Shown: positions 1-10,373 of the stretch, piece by piece | Numbering within the stretch: position 1 is the stretch's first letter | How the letters are laid out: every line of letters starts with the position of its first letter | NCBI GenBank assembly: GCA_002077045.2 | Contig: KZ111140.1 | Coordinates: 3,075,109-3,139,108 of the forward strand | Direction of reading: 5' to 3' | DNA from: Rachicladosporium sp. CCFEE 5018 | Lineage: Eukaryota > Ascomycota > Dothideomycetes > Cladosporiales > Cladosporiaceae | Length of the DNA: 64,000 bases | Made by a program: the position numbers and the translations under genes | The notes under the pieces: model-generated | Databases searched by the model: none | The model's input: only the letters and a program-made list of their open reading frames with translations | What the model was told of the DNA's origin: nothing

Positions 1-50
1 CCCTCTGCTGCGTGCTCTGCTTAGCTTCGTCCCTCTGACATGAGTGCACA

Positions 51-2432
51 GAAACGGTAGAGAAATTCTCAATTGCCTCGAGCGCGAAGAAGCAGCCTCC
101 TCGAGAGGGTCACGATGCTGCTTCTCATCTCTTTACTTCCCTTCGAGACTTGTCTGGCGAGGAGCTGAAACCTGATCATCATCTCAGACCAATATGGCTG
201 AACGCCACGAGTGGCAAGGTAGTATTGGAGACGTTCTCGCCGAGCTTTAAGCAGGCGCAGACGTTTCTCATCAACATTGCGGAGCCGCAGAGTCGGACGA
301 CCCATATGCATGAGTATAAGATCAACAGTCATAGTCTGTTTGCTGCGGTGAGCGTAGGATTGACAGAACAGGACATCATTCGCGATCTAGAGCTGTTCTC
401 GAAGTCAAAATTGCCGGAAAGCATCAAGGACTACATTCATCGGAACACACAGTCCTTCGGAAAGGTCAGACTGGTGTTGAAGCACAATCGGTACTACATC
501 GAGAGCTCGGATCCGAGCGTTCTGCAAAGACTGTTGAAAGATCCAGTCATTGCACCTTGCAGGGTTGAAGAGACCGACGAGCTTAGGACGGACGTCGCAC
601 CAAAAATGGGTCAGCTTGTCATTTCGGGCACAAAAGAAGCGGCAGGGGTGAGAGAAGCACAAGCGCAGGTCGCACGGCAAGTCAAGAGACCAGAGGACGA
701 GGATGAGTCTGACGACGAGTATGGTGGGCGAGAGCTGGAGCAGGACATGACGGACTTGCTTCGTGATGAGGACGATGACGAGGAGATTGATCAAGTCCAT
801 TCCTTCGAAATTGACGGCACGAAGATTCAGCAGGTTCAGGAGAGATGTAATGTCGAACTTGGTTTGCCTTTGACAGAGGAGTACGACTTCCGGAACGATG
901 ATATGAACGCTACCCTCGACATTGATCTACGACCGAACGTACAGATTCGATACTACCAGGAGCACGCACTCAGCAAGATGTTCGGCAATGGCAGAGCAAG
1001 ATCTGGGATCATCGTGCTGCCTTGCGGAGCAGGTAAGACGCTGGTGGGCATCACAGCAGCTTGCACTGTGAAGAAGAGCGCGATCGTGCTGTGCACTTCA
1101 GCTATGAGTGTGGTGCAGTGGAAAGAGGAGTTCAAGAAGTGGTCGAACATCAATCCTGACGACATCGCTATCTTCACCTCTGGTGAGAAGGAGAAGCTCA
1201 ACCACAAAGCTGGCATAATCATTTGTACATACAGCATGGTGACCCAGAACACTCGACGAGCGCATGACAGTCAGCTGATCATGGACTTTATTACAAGCCG
1301 CGAGTGGGGTCTCATGGTCCTCGACGAAGTCCACGTCGTGCCTGCGGAGATGTTCAGACGTGTTACGAGTAAGATCAAGACACACTCGAAGCTTGGTTTG
1401 ACTGCCACACTACTCCGCGAAGATGACAAGATCAAGGATCTAAACTTCCTGATCGGTCCCAAGCTGTACGAGGCCAACTGGTTACAGCTCAGTGAAGAGG
1501 GCCACATTGCGCGTGTGCAGTGCGCTGAAGTCTGGTGCCCGATGACGACTGAGTTCTACACAGAGTATATGAACGCCGCCGGCAACGTCAATAAGCAATT
1601 TCTTCTCTCCACCATGAACCCGCGCAAATTCCAGGCTTGCCAATTCCTCATCAACTTCCACGAGAAGCGAGGCGACAAGATCATCGTCTTCTCCGACAAC
1701 GTGTACGCGCTCAAGAAATACGCCGAGGGCATGACAAAGCCCTACATCTACGGCGACACCTCCCAGCGCGAACGCGAGCTCGTTCTCGCAAACTTCCAAA
1801 TGAACGAAGCAGTGTCCACCGTCTTCCTCTCCAAGATCGGCGACACCTCGCTCGATCTCCCCGAAGCGACTTGCCTAATCCAAGTCTCCTCCCACTACGG
1901 CAGTCGGCGTCAAGAAGCTCAGCGTCTCGGTCGCATCCTTCGAGCCAAACGCCGCAACGATGAAGGCTTCAACGCCTTCTTCTACTCCCTCGTCAGCAAA
2001 GACACGAACGAGATGTTCTACTCCGCGAAACGTCAAGCCTTCCTCGTAGACCAAGGCTACGCCTTTAAAGTCATCACGCATCTAAACGGCATTGACAAGA
2101 TGCCAAACCTCCACTTCTCTACCCAACAGGAGCGCATGTCGCTACTCACTGATGTGCTGCTGCAGAACGAGACTGCAGGGGACGTGGAGGATATCAAGTA
2201 CGACTTGTTCAGTGATCGGAACGTGGCTAGGAACCGCGGGCGAAAGGCACTGGTCAAGCGGCAGGCGGGGACACTGAGTAGTTTGGCTGGCGGGGAGAGT
2301 ATGGCGTATATGGAATATGCGAGGGGGAGCAAGACGAACAAGGAGCTGGCTAAGCAGAGGAACCAGTTCTTTCTGAAGGAGGATCGGGCGAAGGAGAGGA
2401 GGAAGAAGGCTACGGCTAGTATGTTGGATTAG
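51..2432 (+). CDS. SSL2: TFIIH DNA translocase/helicase XPB, 5'-partial (copy A)
   Basis: This is the XPB/Ssl2/Rad25 subunit of TFIIH, an ATP-driven 3'-5' translocase that opens promoters for RNA polymerase II and DNA in nucleotide excision repair. The reading frame is open from about position 51, after a likely 3' splice site (CTGAC then GCACAG at 36-50), to the TAG at 2430. The first exon or exons lie before the window. Visible parts are an acidic linker (about 690-800), Walker A GAGKT near 1025-1040, the DEVH box at 1323-1334, the XPB RED motif (LLREDDK) near 1410-1430, and the C-terminal helicase lobe with QRLGRILRAKRR near 1918-1955. About 793 residues are visible and the family is usually 800-850, so only a short N terminus is missing. 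This copy is intact where copy B carries a stop. Confidence 0.95.
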   Translation, partial: ETVEKFSIASSAKKQPPREGHDAASHLFTSLRDLSGEELKPDHHLRPIWLNATSGKVVLETFSPSFKQAQTFLINIAEPQSRTTHMHEYKINSHSLFAAVSVGLTEQDIIRDLELFSKSKLPESIKDYIHRNTQSFGKVRLVLKHNRYYIESSDPSVLQRLLKDPVIAPCRVEETDELRTDVAPKMGQLVISGTKEAAGVREAQAQVARQVKRPEDEDESDDEYGGRELEQDMTDLLRDEDDDEEIDQVHSFEIDGTKIQQVQERCNVELGLPLTEEYDFRNDDMNATLDIDLRPNVQIRYYQEHALSKMFGNGRARSGIIVLPCGAGKTLVGITAACTVKKSAIVLCTSAMSVVQWKEEFKKWSNINPDDIAIFTSGEKEKLNHKAGIIICTYSMVTQNTRRAHDSQLIMDFITSREWGLMVLDEVHVVPAEMFRRVTSKIKTHSKLGLTATLLREDDKIKDLNFLIGPKLYEANWLQLSEEGHIARVQCAEVWCPMTTEFYTEYMNAAGNVNKQFLLSTMNPRKFQACQFLINFHEKRGDKIIVFSDNVYALKKYAEGMTKPYIYGDTSQRERELVLANFQMNEAVSTVFLSKIGDTSLDLPEATCLIQVSSHYGSRRQEAQRLGRILRAKRRNDEGFNAFFYSLVSKDTNEMFYSAKRQAFLVDQGYAFKVITHLNGIDKMPNLHFSTQQERMSLLTDVLLQNETAGDVEDIKYDLFSDRNVARNRGRKALVKRQAGTLSSLAGGESMAYMEYARGSKTNKELAKQRNQFFLKEDRAKERRKKATASMLD

Positions 2433-2763
2433 GAGAGATATTGGCAGGGCTTCCGACCGATCTCAGTACAGATGGAGGTGCCTCTGTGCACAATGCACAG
2501 TTTCATTCATCTACTGGTCCACTCCCACTAGCTGCAAGACATTGTTTAGGGCAGGCCAATCTGTACATTGAATATAGGTTGCGGTGCGGTCCGCGATTAT
2601 GCAGGTACACCGAGTAAATGTTATCGCCAACTTCAACCTCGTACGATGAAGGTTTGAGGCCATTGAGTCGCCAGATCTCTACATCTTGAGTCTTGAAGTC
2701 TGTACGTTGATCTTTGACCTTCTCTCAGCCCGGACTCGAGCCGTCTACTAGACTCCATACATC
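2433..2763. other. Intergenic, SSL2 to ERG20 (copy A)
   Basis: It holds the SSL2 3' end and the ERG20 upstream region. No further gene was seen. The matching region of copy B (19869-20200) is well conserved, with a few substitutions. Confidence 0.6.
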
Positions 2764-3867
2764 ATGCCGGCCACTTTAAAGGACTTCGAAGCGGTCTTTC
2801 CCAAGCTGGTGGAAGACCTAAAGCAACACTGCGAGCACTACAAGCTCCCCACACAAGCTCTGGACTGGTTCGAAAAGGTACCACACCCATCACCGGCTCT
2901 GTTCAGTCAATCTCGTCAGCCATTGACTCACTACCAGCCCTAGTCCCTCACCTACAACACTCTCGGCGGAAAATGCAACCGCGGCCTCTCCGTGATCGAC
3001 ACCACCCAGATCCTGCTCGGCCGTGATCTTTCCTCAGATGACTACTTCCACGCCGCCACCCTCGGCTGGCTAATCGAGCTCCTCCAAGCCTTCTTCCTCG
3101 TCTCAGACGACATAATGGACTCCTCCAAAACCCGCCGCGGCCAGCCCTGCTGGTACCTCGCCCCCAGCGTAGGCATGATCGCCATAAACGATGCCTTCAT
3201 GCTCGAGAGCTCGATCTACGTGCTGCTGAAAAAGTACTTCAAGAGCCACCCCGCTTACGTGGAACTCATGGAATTGTTTCACGAGGTGTCGTTCCAGACT
3301 GAGCTGGGGCAGACGTGCGATTTGTTGACTGCGCCGGAGGATCATGTGGACTTGGAGAATTTCAGTTTGGAGAAGTATACGTTTATTGTGATTTACAAGA
3401 CGGCGCATTACTCGTTTTATCTGCCTGTTGCGTTGGCGCTGCTGTATACGGGCAAGGCTTCGGTGGAGAATCTCAAGCAGGCGGAGGATATTCTGATACC
3501 GATGGGGGAGTACTTTCAGGTGCAGGACGATTATCTGGATAACTTCGCGGATCCGGAGACGCTGGGGAAGATTGGGACGGATATTCAGGACAATAAGTGC
3601 TCGTGGCTGGTCAACCAGGGGTTGAAGAGGTGTACGAAGGAGCAGAGGAACTTGTTGGAGGAGAATTACGGACGGAAAGATAAAGCGTGCGAAGCAAAGG
3701 TGAAGAAGCTGTTCGACGAGCTTGAGCTGGAGAAGGTGTACAAGGAGTACGAGGAGGAGCGAGTCGCGGATCTGCGGAAGAAGATCGCGGCTGTTGATGA
3801 GAGCCAGGGCATGAAAAAGGAGGTCTTCGAGGAGTTCTTGAGGAAGATCTATAAGAGATCGAAATAG
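2764..3867 (+). CDS. ERG20: Farnesyl pyrophosphate synthase (copy A)
   Basis: It condenses IPP with DMAPP and then with GPP to give farnesyl diphosphate, the branch point to sterols, dolichols, ubiquinone and prenylated proteins. There are two exons, 2764-2877 and 2944-3867, with a 66-base intron. The start ATG gives MPATLKDFEAVF and a 345-residue protein, the normal size for fungal FPP synthase. The first Asp-rich motif DDIMD is at about residues 93-97 and the second, DDYLD, at about 233-237. The C terminus ends KIYKRSK, a basic tail typical of the family. All catalytic motifs are intact. Confidence 0.97.
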
Positions 3868-4060
3868 ACCTGAGCCGAAGCAACCTTAGCTCTGCAGTCG
3901 TGAGCCACGAACTACATGAATGCTTTTCTTCCATCGGTCCGCAAACTCCTTCTCTGCCGGACTCTCGCTGATGCATCACAGTCGCGTGCGACGAATGTCA
4001 GCTCTCCTCAACCCTGCTGGCTGACGATATCCTTCATCTGAACTTACTCCCCAGTCACCC

Positions 4061-4903
4061 CTATGCACTCCCTACCCCATCCCACATCATCCCCTCAACC
4101 CCGCACTTCCCATCACAAGCATCGTCTCCTATCCCACCACTAACGTACTCCTCGTCCACATACCACGGCTCCTGCTCGTCATCCGACCAGAAATAGCGAT
4201 CGCGCCTGTACCTTGGCCGGACTCGGCTCCACACGAGCCTCTCCTGCCTCCAGTCATCTTCGCGCAGCACTTCCGGCGGCATGCGCCGGTCCCCTTCGAT
4301 ACGGGGTGGACTAGTCGGGAGACGGGAGAGCTCGAGATCGAGACGAGAGGCGCGGGAGCGCAGCTTGCGGCGTGGTGGAAGGGGTGTGGGTATGGCTGGT
4401 GACGAGGCCGTGCTCGGCGGTGGTGGAGCTGGGGGAGGTGTGGTTTCAGGTGCTGCGCGGTCTTTGGGGGGTGGCAGCTCCTTGGAGTCCATGGACGTAG
4501 CGCCATTGGGTGCGTCGGCCACAGGTGTGTCTGAGGGTGCTTCTGCTTTGACTTCTGGCTCTAGCTTTGGCACAGCATCTATTGGCAAAGAATCTGTCTC
4601 GGCTGCTGCATGACCGTTTGCACGTGGCAGACCGTTGGAGCTGACCGGCACAGTGGGTTCCGTCTTGTCGACTACAAGTATGGCGGAAGGCAGCTCTGTC
4701 TTGATCTCTGGCCTTACACTAGTTACAGCGTTCACCGGCGGAGTGAGACCCGCCATGAGGATGTTGGCCGATCCGTGCCCGTTCGATGGCAGCTGCGCGT
4801 ACGCAGGCAGTATCAGCTGTGCGTGATGCTCGGTGGGTGAGCTGGGCGGAGCAGTTGGACACGCGGCCAGATCTAGGGGTTCTTCCCATATTGCAGCGGC
4901 CAT
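4061..4903 (-). CDS. Unknown protein with basic/acidic C terminus (copy A)
   Basis: I do not recognise a family. Starting at the ATG that gives MAAAIWEEP, the protein has 280 residues, exactly the same as copy B from its corresponding ATG. That agreement supports this start over the longer open frames upstream, which are unlike between copies. The N-terminal two thirds is low complexity, rich in Pro, Ala, Ser and Glu, and variable between copies. The last 90 residues are highly conserved and charged, with RRKLRSRASRLDLELSRLP followed by EDDWRQERLVWSRVRPRYRR and an acidic end. A disordered nuclear protein is possible but is only a guess. Confidence 0.7.
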   Translation of the reverse strand: MAAAIWEEPLDLAACPTAPPSSPTEHHAQLILPAYAQLPSNGHGSANILMAGLTPPVNAVTSVRPEIKTELPSAILVVDKTEPTVPVSSNGLPRANGHAAAETDSLPIDAVPKLEPEVKAEAPSDTPVADAPNGATSMDSKELPPPKDRAAPETTPPPAPPPPSTASSPAIPTPLPPRRKLRSRASRLDLELSRLPTSPPRIEGDRRMPPEVLREDDWRQERLVWSRVRPRYRRDRYFWSDDEQEPWYVDEEYVSGGIGDDACDGKCGVEGMMWDGVGSA

Positions 4904-5420
4904 ACTGATCAGGTGCCTGGCCGGAATTGGAGGTGCCGAGTGCGAGCGTGGAAGGAGCGATGTGTAGATGGACGGGGAAGGAAGGAACAACCTCACCTCA
5001 AACCTGAAAAGCAGGTGCGATTAAGTGACATGTGTGTTGCCACCTTGCCGTCGTTCGAATTAGTTATAGGCATCATCACTGACTGTAGGCGTCGTCACTG
5101 AGTTCAGTCTATGGGGATAGCAGTCGTTAGTCAAGGTTGACGTTGATGTTAATTGATGTTTCTTCTGCGATCCTCTGCTAAATGAGAGTGAACATCATCA
5201 CTTGAGCAAAGGAGTAGCTACCTCAACAAAGACTTCCTAACCAATACTTATGCACGGCGGTGAAAGCATAGCAGGTGACGAACGGCGCACGGGATATTAC
5301 TATCCTCATTGAAGTGCCTATCCTACTACTGTCGACGTTACGCCAGACATACCCGATGTGCTGACCATAGAGTGCACTGCGATCACATTAAACCCAAGTC
5401 CATCGACCACCACCCTCAGC
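4904..5420. other. Intergenic (copy A)
   Basis: Upstream region of the unknown gene ending at 4903 and downstream region of the WW-like gene. No open frame is conserved with copy B. I see nothing else. Confidence 0.5.
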
Positions 5421-6202
5421 TCACGACTTCAAGAACGCCATTCTCTTTGCGTTCTTCTTCTCCTTCCGCTTTGCATTCATCTCCTTGATCTCCTCCTTGC
5501 TGTACTTCACAGCCTGCCTCTCAGCTTTGAGACTCTTCCCATCGTTCATGTTAGCTGCAGCCTGAGCGTCGAAGAAGGCCTCCATCTGACGACCAGACTT
5601 GTTGTAGTCGTTGTGGCGCTCTGCAGTGACGTCTTCTCGTTGGAAGCCGCCGGTGCGTGAGTTGAAACCAGCTGCGGCGCCGTAGTCGGCGGTCTCCTGA
5701 GTTTGCTGGGTGGTCATGGACTTGGCAAGGCGCTCACTGTACTTCAGCCATTGATGCCAGGCGTCGTAGTACTTAGTCGCGTCGTAAGAGCCGTGAACGC
5801 GGGGGTTGTAGCCTTGGTACGCAAAGGTCTTCGGCTTGGGCTCGTCATAGTGTAGTGGTGCGGTCTGGTCGTGCGCCTCCTCCGCCTCCTCCGCGACTGT
5901 AGCGAGTGAATTGATCAGCATGACAGTAGCGTACATGTATGGATTCTTTTCTTACGAATCTTGGGATCTGTCGGCTGCTGCAGGCCGGAAACATGCACAG
6001 CTTGATTCGTGTAGTCCCATAGCCAGAATTGCTCGCCTGGCTCCTTCTCCATACGTTCGTTTGTTGTGAGGTTCATGAAGCAGTAGTCTTGCCCGCACGG
6101 GGAGGTTGCCTTGTCAATGAAGACCTTGCACCATGGGTATGTCTGTTGCGAGGCGTCATTAGTGGGCTGGGTCGCCTTGCTATCCTCAGGCAACGTTGAC
6201 AT
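5421..6202 (-). CDS. WW-domain-like, probably splicing-associated protein (copy A)
   Basis: There are two exons on the minus strand, 5956-6202 and 5421-5896, separated by a 59-base intron, giving 240 residues. The start MSTLPED is conserved with copy B (MSTFLEI). The first 80 residues hold a WW-like module with PWCKVFIDKATSPCGQDYCF and a second tryptophan pair in QFWLWDYTNQ. Exon 2 has GYNPRVHGSYDATKYYDAWHQW, then a Lys/Glu-rich helix ending KRKEKKNAKRMAFLKS, a nuclear-type basic tail. This layout recalls WW-domain proteins that bind spliceosomal components, but I cannot name the orthologue. The splice junction codon (Leu) is kept in both copies. Confidence 0.75.
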
Positions 6203-7174
6203 GGTGTGTGGAATATGGAAGACAGGTGGCACTGTCGGTGAGGATGACGAAAGGGATCTCGAGGTTGCATTCCGAATTGGTGTGAAGTCAGAGTTTCAAG
6301 TGAGATCGCGCCGGCTCGCTGATTATCGTCGTCGTGGCTCGGCGAAGGTACTGGGGCAGGCGCGACCGAGAGCTGGCATTCCTGCCTCAGTACCGTCATC
6401 GCGAAAGGCTGGAACGGGTCAAGCGATCAAGCACATGCAAAGAAGAAGTCTCCAGAACGCGAAGCCATCGAGAAATGAAAAAGCAGAAGACACTAAGACG
6501 CCGTGAATATCGCAGTGCGTTGACGTGTCGCTCAACTTACTATTGTATCAGGTACTGCATCCTGCCATTGACCGTTAGCACGATCGAAGAAGTAATTGTA
6601 CGACTTACGGAGTGCGCTGTGTTGATGCATTTCGGTCCAGTCGTGATACAACAGAAATGAGGATCGACAGAAGTGAATTCGTGAACGTCGCTCGATGCCT
6701 GACATACCTGGCCCTGCCTCTCTGCTTGGGCTGTCGTATCACGCGTCGTTGCCGTGACATGCGTCTCTGCTGTCTCTTTGAGGTCCGCCATCACGTCTCT
6801 TCCATCACCCTGCAGCCGATGGACAGCAACAGAAGCGTGTGTGAGAATGGTGAGGTCTTCTTTCGGCCAAGGCAACCTTAGTCATCACCCGCTGCTCCTC
6901 CCGAAACCCCGATTTCCCACCCGACAGAGGTCAAGATCAAGAAGCTTACGCCACATACAGCAACAAGCGCGAGATTCAGCTCGCATGTATCGCGACTTGG
7001 CACGTCTGTTGCCTACCGGGCGAGGGGCTCGTCTTATCTCCAAGTCGATCAGCGGTGAGTCACATGTCCTACTAGGTAGGATATAGGTAATATCTGGTCG
7101 AGGACCGCTACATCTTGTTTTCGTTTTCAAAACATCACAGCTTCGTCTTCTCAATACCACAGCTTAGTCTCACA
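6203..7174. other. Long intergenic stretch with one small uncertain gene (copy A)
   Basis: It contains the candidate small gene at 6558-6791 (minus), the 5' region of the WW-like gene and the promoter side of the GFA-domain gene. Other open frames here are not conserved with copy B. Confidence 0.5.
6558..6791 (-). CDS. Possible small multi-exon gene, incomplete model (copy A)
   Basis: An ATG at 6791 opens 28 codons (MADLKETAETH...AERQGQ) ending at a canonical GTATGT donor at 6707. The frame is kept in copy B with conservative changes. About 130 bases further on, a 21-base segment flanked by CAG and GTAAGT encodes DAVPDTI (DATPDTI in copy B), which looks like a phase-0 microexon. Sequence between the two is not conserved as protein. 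I could not identify a last exon, nor any family. It could instead be a transcribed leader or chance. Confidence 0.3.
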
Positions 7175-7692
7175 ATGTCCACAATGGAACGCAAAAAAGT
7201 CAATGGCAGCTGCCACTGCGGGTGAGTTACGTCCAACGGCTACACGCTGAAAAGAAGCCCCCCTGACCTTGATCCAGTTTCATCAAATACACCGCCGTCA
7301 TCAAGATCAACCCCGAAACCGGCGACATCAAGCCTGCGAATCGCTGTAACTGCAGTTTCTGCCGGAAGATGTCAACCACAAATCACCATCTCGACGGACC
7401 TCAAGACTTCGAGCTCATCAGCCCCGCCTCCGCCGCCGAAGTGGCAACATATTCGGGCACTGTGAAAACCTGTCCCCGTCGTTTCTGTCCCAAGTGCGGC
7501 GTTCATGTATGGATGCATGGCTACTACGAGTACGCGGGCACGAAGCACGAGCTCAATGTGATCAATCTGGCGACTATCGATCAGCCGCAGGAGGGCGTGG
7601 ATCTGAGTAAGGTCAAGCCGACGTATAGTAACATGTTGGTTGGGCAGCCGGGTCCGCCGGGGGATGTGCCGTTTGAGCATGGGATGGTTTGA
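7175..7692 (+). CDS. GFA/CENP-V domain protein (copy A)
   Basis: This is a small zinc-binding protein of the Gfa-like (glutathione-dependent formaldehyde-activating enzyme/CENP-V) fold. Exons 7175-7221 and 7278-7692 encode 153 residues. The signature cysteines are visible: CHC in exon 1, CNCSFC near residue 45, and CPRRFCPKC near residue 83. The Mss4-like zinc folds use these residues. The family includes many fungal proteins of unproven substrate, so formaldehyde activation should not be assumed. The intron splits a glycine codon directly after the first CHC motif, as in copy B. Confidence 0.9.
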
Positions 7693-8032
7693 GATAGTAG
7701 TCTGAGACAGCAGTCCGGCTCGCATACATCGAGAGAACCGATGCGTTTCTATAGGCTACTAGGAATGCGCTTGTATACTTCGATCTCCATCATATCACTT
7801 CCTGCACAGTTACTGTACCTCCACAACTCAGCCCCCAAATCGCCAAGCGGTCTTATCAAGGTGATCATGACGTTCGCAACACCTTTATGGGGACTTTGAG
7901 CAGATCACTTTCTTCGCGCTCTACCCCAGTTCCGATGCAGCTATGTCTCAGCCACCCAAGCTAGACGAGAGGTAGGTGTGATCTCCAACTAATTCTTCTT
8001 CACCTCCCTTTCCTTGAGCCCAGCTTGTGAGC
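7693..8032. other. Intergenic (copy A)
   Basis: A region between two plus-strand genes that is highly similar to 25116-25461. A short ATG frame near 7944 runs into a GTAGGT sequence and could be an upstream exon of the hydrolase, but its phase does not fit, so I leave it out. Confidence 0.5.
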
Positions 8033-9088
8033 ATGTCGTCCACCAGTCCAGATCCCCCGAAACCGTCCCCTTCCTCCATACGCCTAATCCACCGCACAAA
8101 CCGCACCCTCCCAACCCATGCTCTCCATCTCCTCCTCCGACCCCTCGCTCCTTACCTGACGAAACACCGCAAAACCTTCCCTCCAGGCTCGCCTCAGCTC
8201 CCGATCCCCTCTTCGGCTCGAAAGCGCGCAACAGTTACCGAGCGCAAAGTATGCGACATCTACTGCTACGACATCGTCGCCAAGTCATCTTTCTCGAGAG
8301 CTATCAGGAACAGTGATAGACGTCCTAAGGGCCCGAAGCGAGTGTACTACTTTGCCGGTGGAGGCTGGAGGGCACCACCGAGTGGGGAGCATTGGGCATT
8401 GGTAGTGGAGCTGGCGAAGCGATGTCCGGATACGACTGTGACGCTTGTGTCGTACCCATTGGCGCCTGCGAGTCCGGCACCGATGGCGTTCCCGATGTTG
8501 CAAAAGCTGTATGCTGCCGTGCTGGGGGAGTCGAAGCGAGCAGGAGAGACGGTAATACTAGCTGGTGACTCGGCGGGAGGCAATACCGTCCTAGCTCTCG
8601 CCTTGGACGCAGTGATACAGCAAGGCGAACCCAGTGAGAAAGCACATATATCACTGTCAGAGCCATTACTCCCCGACGCCATCTTAGCCATGAGCCCCTC
8701 CACCGACCTCCGCCGCACGAACCCCGACATCTCCGCCATCGCGCCCCACGACCCCATCCTCCGCATCCCCTTCATCAAAGAAACAGCAGCAGGCTGGAGA
8801 GGCAACTGGGACGCCTCAGACCCTCGACTATCGCCTCTGCTCGCGCCAGACTGGGCTTTCACCGCGCTCGCAGATAGGGGAGTGCAGATCCACGGTCTGA
8901 CAGGCGGTTACGATATCCTGTACCCGGACGCGGTGTTGTTCAGGGAGAAGTGCGAGAAGTCTGGGGTGCACGGGGAGTGGCTGCATTGGGAGAAGCAGAT
9001 GCATGTTTGGCCTTTGACTTGGAAGTTTTGGTTGCCTGAGGCGAGGGAGGCGAAGCAGTGGATGGTGGGGGTTTTGGGGAGGTGTTGA
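8033..9088 (+). CDS. Alpha/beta hydrolase (esterase/lipase, hydrolase-3 type), copy A
   Basis: A 351-residue single-exon protein of the hormone-sensitive-lipase-like alpha/beta-hydrolase group. The oxyanion-hole segment reads YYFAGGGW instead of the usual HGGG. The nucleophile elbow GDSAGGN is present near residue 183. The aspartate is probably in GGYDILYPDA and the histidine in QMHVWPL near the C terminus. I chose the ATG at 8033; the open frame extends two codons further without an ATG. No signal peptide is obvious. The substrate is unknown; small esters or acetylated metabolites are typical. Confidence 0.88.
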   Translation: MSSTSPDPPKPSPSSIRLIHRTNRTLPTHALHLLLRPLAPYLTKHRKTFPPGSPQLPIPSSARKRATVTERKVCDIYCYDIVAKSSFSRAIRNSDRRPKGPKRVYYFAGGGWRAPPSGEHWALVVELAKRCPDTTVTLVSYPLAPASPAPMAFPMLQKLYAAVLGESKRAGETVILAGDSAGGNTVLALALDAVIQQGEPSEKAHISLSEPLLPDAILAMSPSTDLRRTNPDISAIAPHDPILRIPFIKETAAGWRGNWDASDPRLSPLLAPDWAFTALADRGVQIHGLTGGYDILYPDAVLFREKCEKSGVHGEWLHWEKQMHVWPLTWKFWLPEAREAKQWMVGVLGRC

Positions 9089-9425
9089 CGATTGGAGAGA
9101 GGAGCTGTTGTGACTGCGTGATGGGTGTTTAGGTGGTGAGAAATATGATACCCTTTTGTTGCGATTGGTAGCGAAGGCGTTTGTGAGCAAGATGTTGGAT
9201 TCAATTGTGGAATTTGAGAGATCATCGGTATTAGAGCAAAGTGTATCATCCTTATCGAGCTTGACTCCCTTACGACCGCCGTCTTCTCTTCTAAACGTGA
9301 TGATGAGCTGTGGCTGCTCTGCCTTCAGTAATCTTTGCAGTCCTTGCTCGTCCACCCGCAACGCCATCACAATGCACCATCAACTCCCCATGCAACGCAA
9401 GTAAATGCGACACGATATCCCTCGA
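9089..9425. other. Intergenic between convergent genes (copy A)
   Basis: The 3' regions of the alpha/beta hydrolase (plus) and inhibitor-2 (minus). It is diverged from copy B and nothing further was seen. Confidence 0.5.
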
Positions 9426-10373
9426 TCAAGGATCCTCGTCCATTGCATCAAGCTCCTCGGGGTGCCTGTAATCAAATGTCAGCTCTCACCTCCCTTAGAC
9501 GGACATGAGCTAGATCGACCACTCACCCCAGCAAATTCTTCACATTCCTCATCTCATAATGCCGTTTCCTCATCTCCTCAAACCGCCGATGCTTCACCAG
9601 CTCCTCGCCCGTCATACCCTCCTCATCCTCGCCATGGTGTCCCTCATCGCCATCTCCACCCTCAGCCTGTAACACCACGCTCCTCTCCCCCTCACTCTCC
9701 TTCCTACTCAAGCCCTCCATCTCCGGCTCCGCGATATCCAGCCCCGGAATCTCACTCTCCCGTCGACCAGGCGTAGATCTCGACATATCCAGTTCGTCAA
9801 CATTCAGATTCTCAGCGTCAAGACGGGAGAGCTCGGCTTCGTCGGTCGAGGGGTCGTATTGCCTTGCGTAGGGAGTTTTGGGCTCATCGATCTTCATCTT
9901 ACCGCCCATCTGTCCTTCATTAAGGTATAAATTCGCTTCATCCCATTGCAACCGTTGACTAGACGCTTCCGCAGTGCCGTTCGTGCCATTTGTGCCATTG
10001 CCGTTCTCTGATTGCCGGCGGGAGACGCTGCCACGTGACGGGTTTGAGCTGGTGCGTCGATGGCCGCCGGCGTTGATCTCGGTGTTCTTTTGGACGATCT
10101 CTTTTTCGGAGAGCTCGCGATTTAGGCCTGGGCGGTCGGCGGATGGGGCGGGTGAGTCGGACATGGCTGATTCGGAGGGTGGGGCTTGGTGGTGCTCGGA
10201 TGTGGGGGAGACATTGTCGGGGTGGATGTTCTGGTATGAGGACGAGTTCTTGAGGATGCCTGGATTGGTATCAGCAAGGTGGCAGTTGATGGATTTGAGC
10301 AGAAGATGTGCAGACCCTTGGGCCTTCTTGGTGCCTCAGTCGGCGAGTGTGGTTCATGAGCGCTGTGTGGCAT
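9426..10373 (-). CDS. GLC8: Protein phosphatase inhibitor 2 (copy A)
   Basis: This is an inhibitor-2/Glc8-type regulator of protein phosphatase 1, in nucleus and cytosol. There are three exons on the minus strand: 10316-10373, 9527-10259 and 9426-9465, giving 276 residues. The first intron splits the PP1-binding KGILK motif: RRPKG is completed to RRPKGILKN only when the ATG at 10373 is used, which decides the start against the in-frame-looking ATG at 10357. The middle exon has the conserved QRLQWDEANLYLNE and MKIDEPKTPY. The terminal EELVKHRRFEEMRKRHYEMRN helix continues across intron 2 into LLGHPEELDAMDEDP. The intron 1 donor GTCTGC is unusual. Confidence 0.92.

Noticed and set aside
5956..6791. 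Joining the small MADLK exons to the WW-like gene as one transcript
   Set aside because: The stretch just upstream of MSTLPED is in different frames in copies A and B, so it is not coding across both.
7944..7974. An upstream first exon of the alpha/beta hydrolase (ATG near 7944, GTAGGT donor)
   Set aside because: Joining it to the 8024 acceptor puts the protein out of frame (TTG TGA), so the ATG at 8033 was kept.
10316..10357. The ATG at 10357 (MNHTRRLRH) as start of inhibitor-2
   Set aside because: Its frame gives no KGILK motif after splicing. The ATG at 10373 (MPHSAHEPHSP) yields RRPKGILKN with the same intron.
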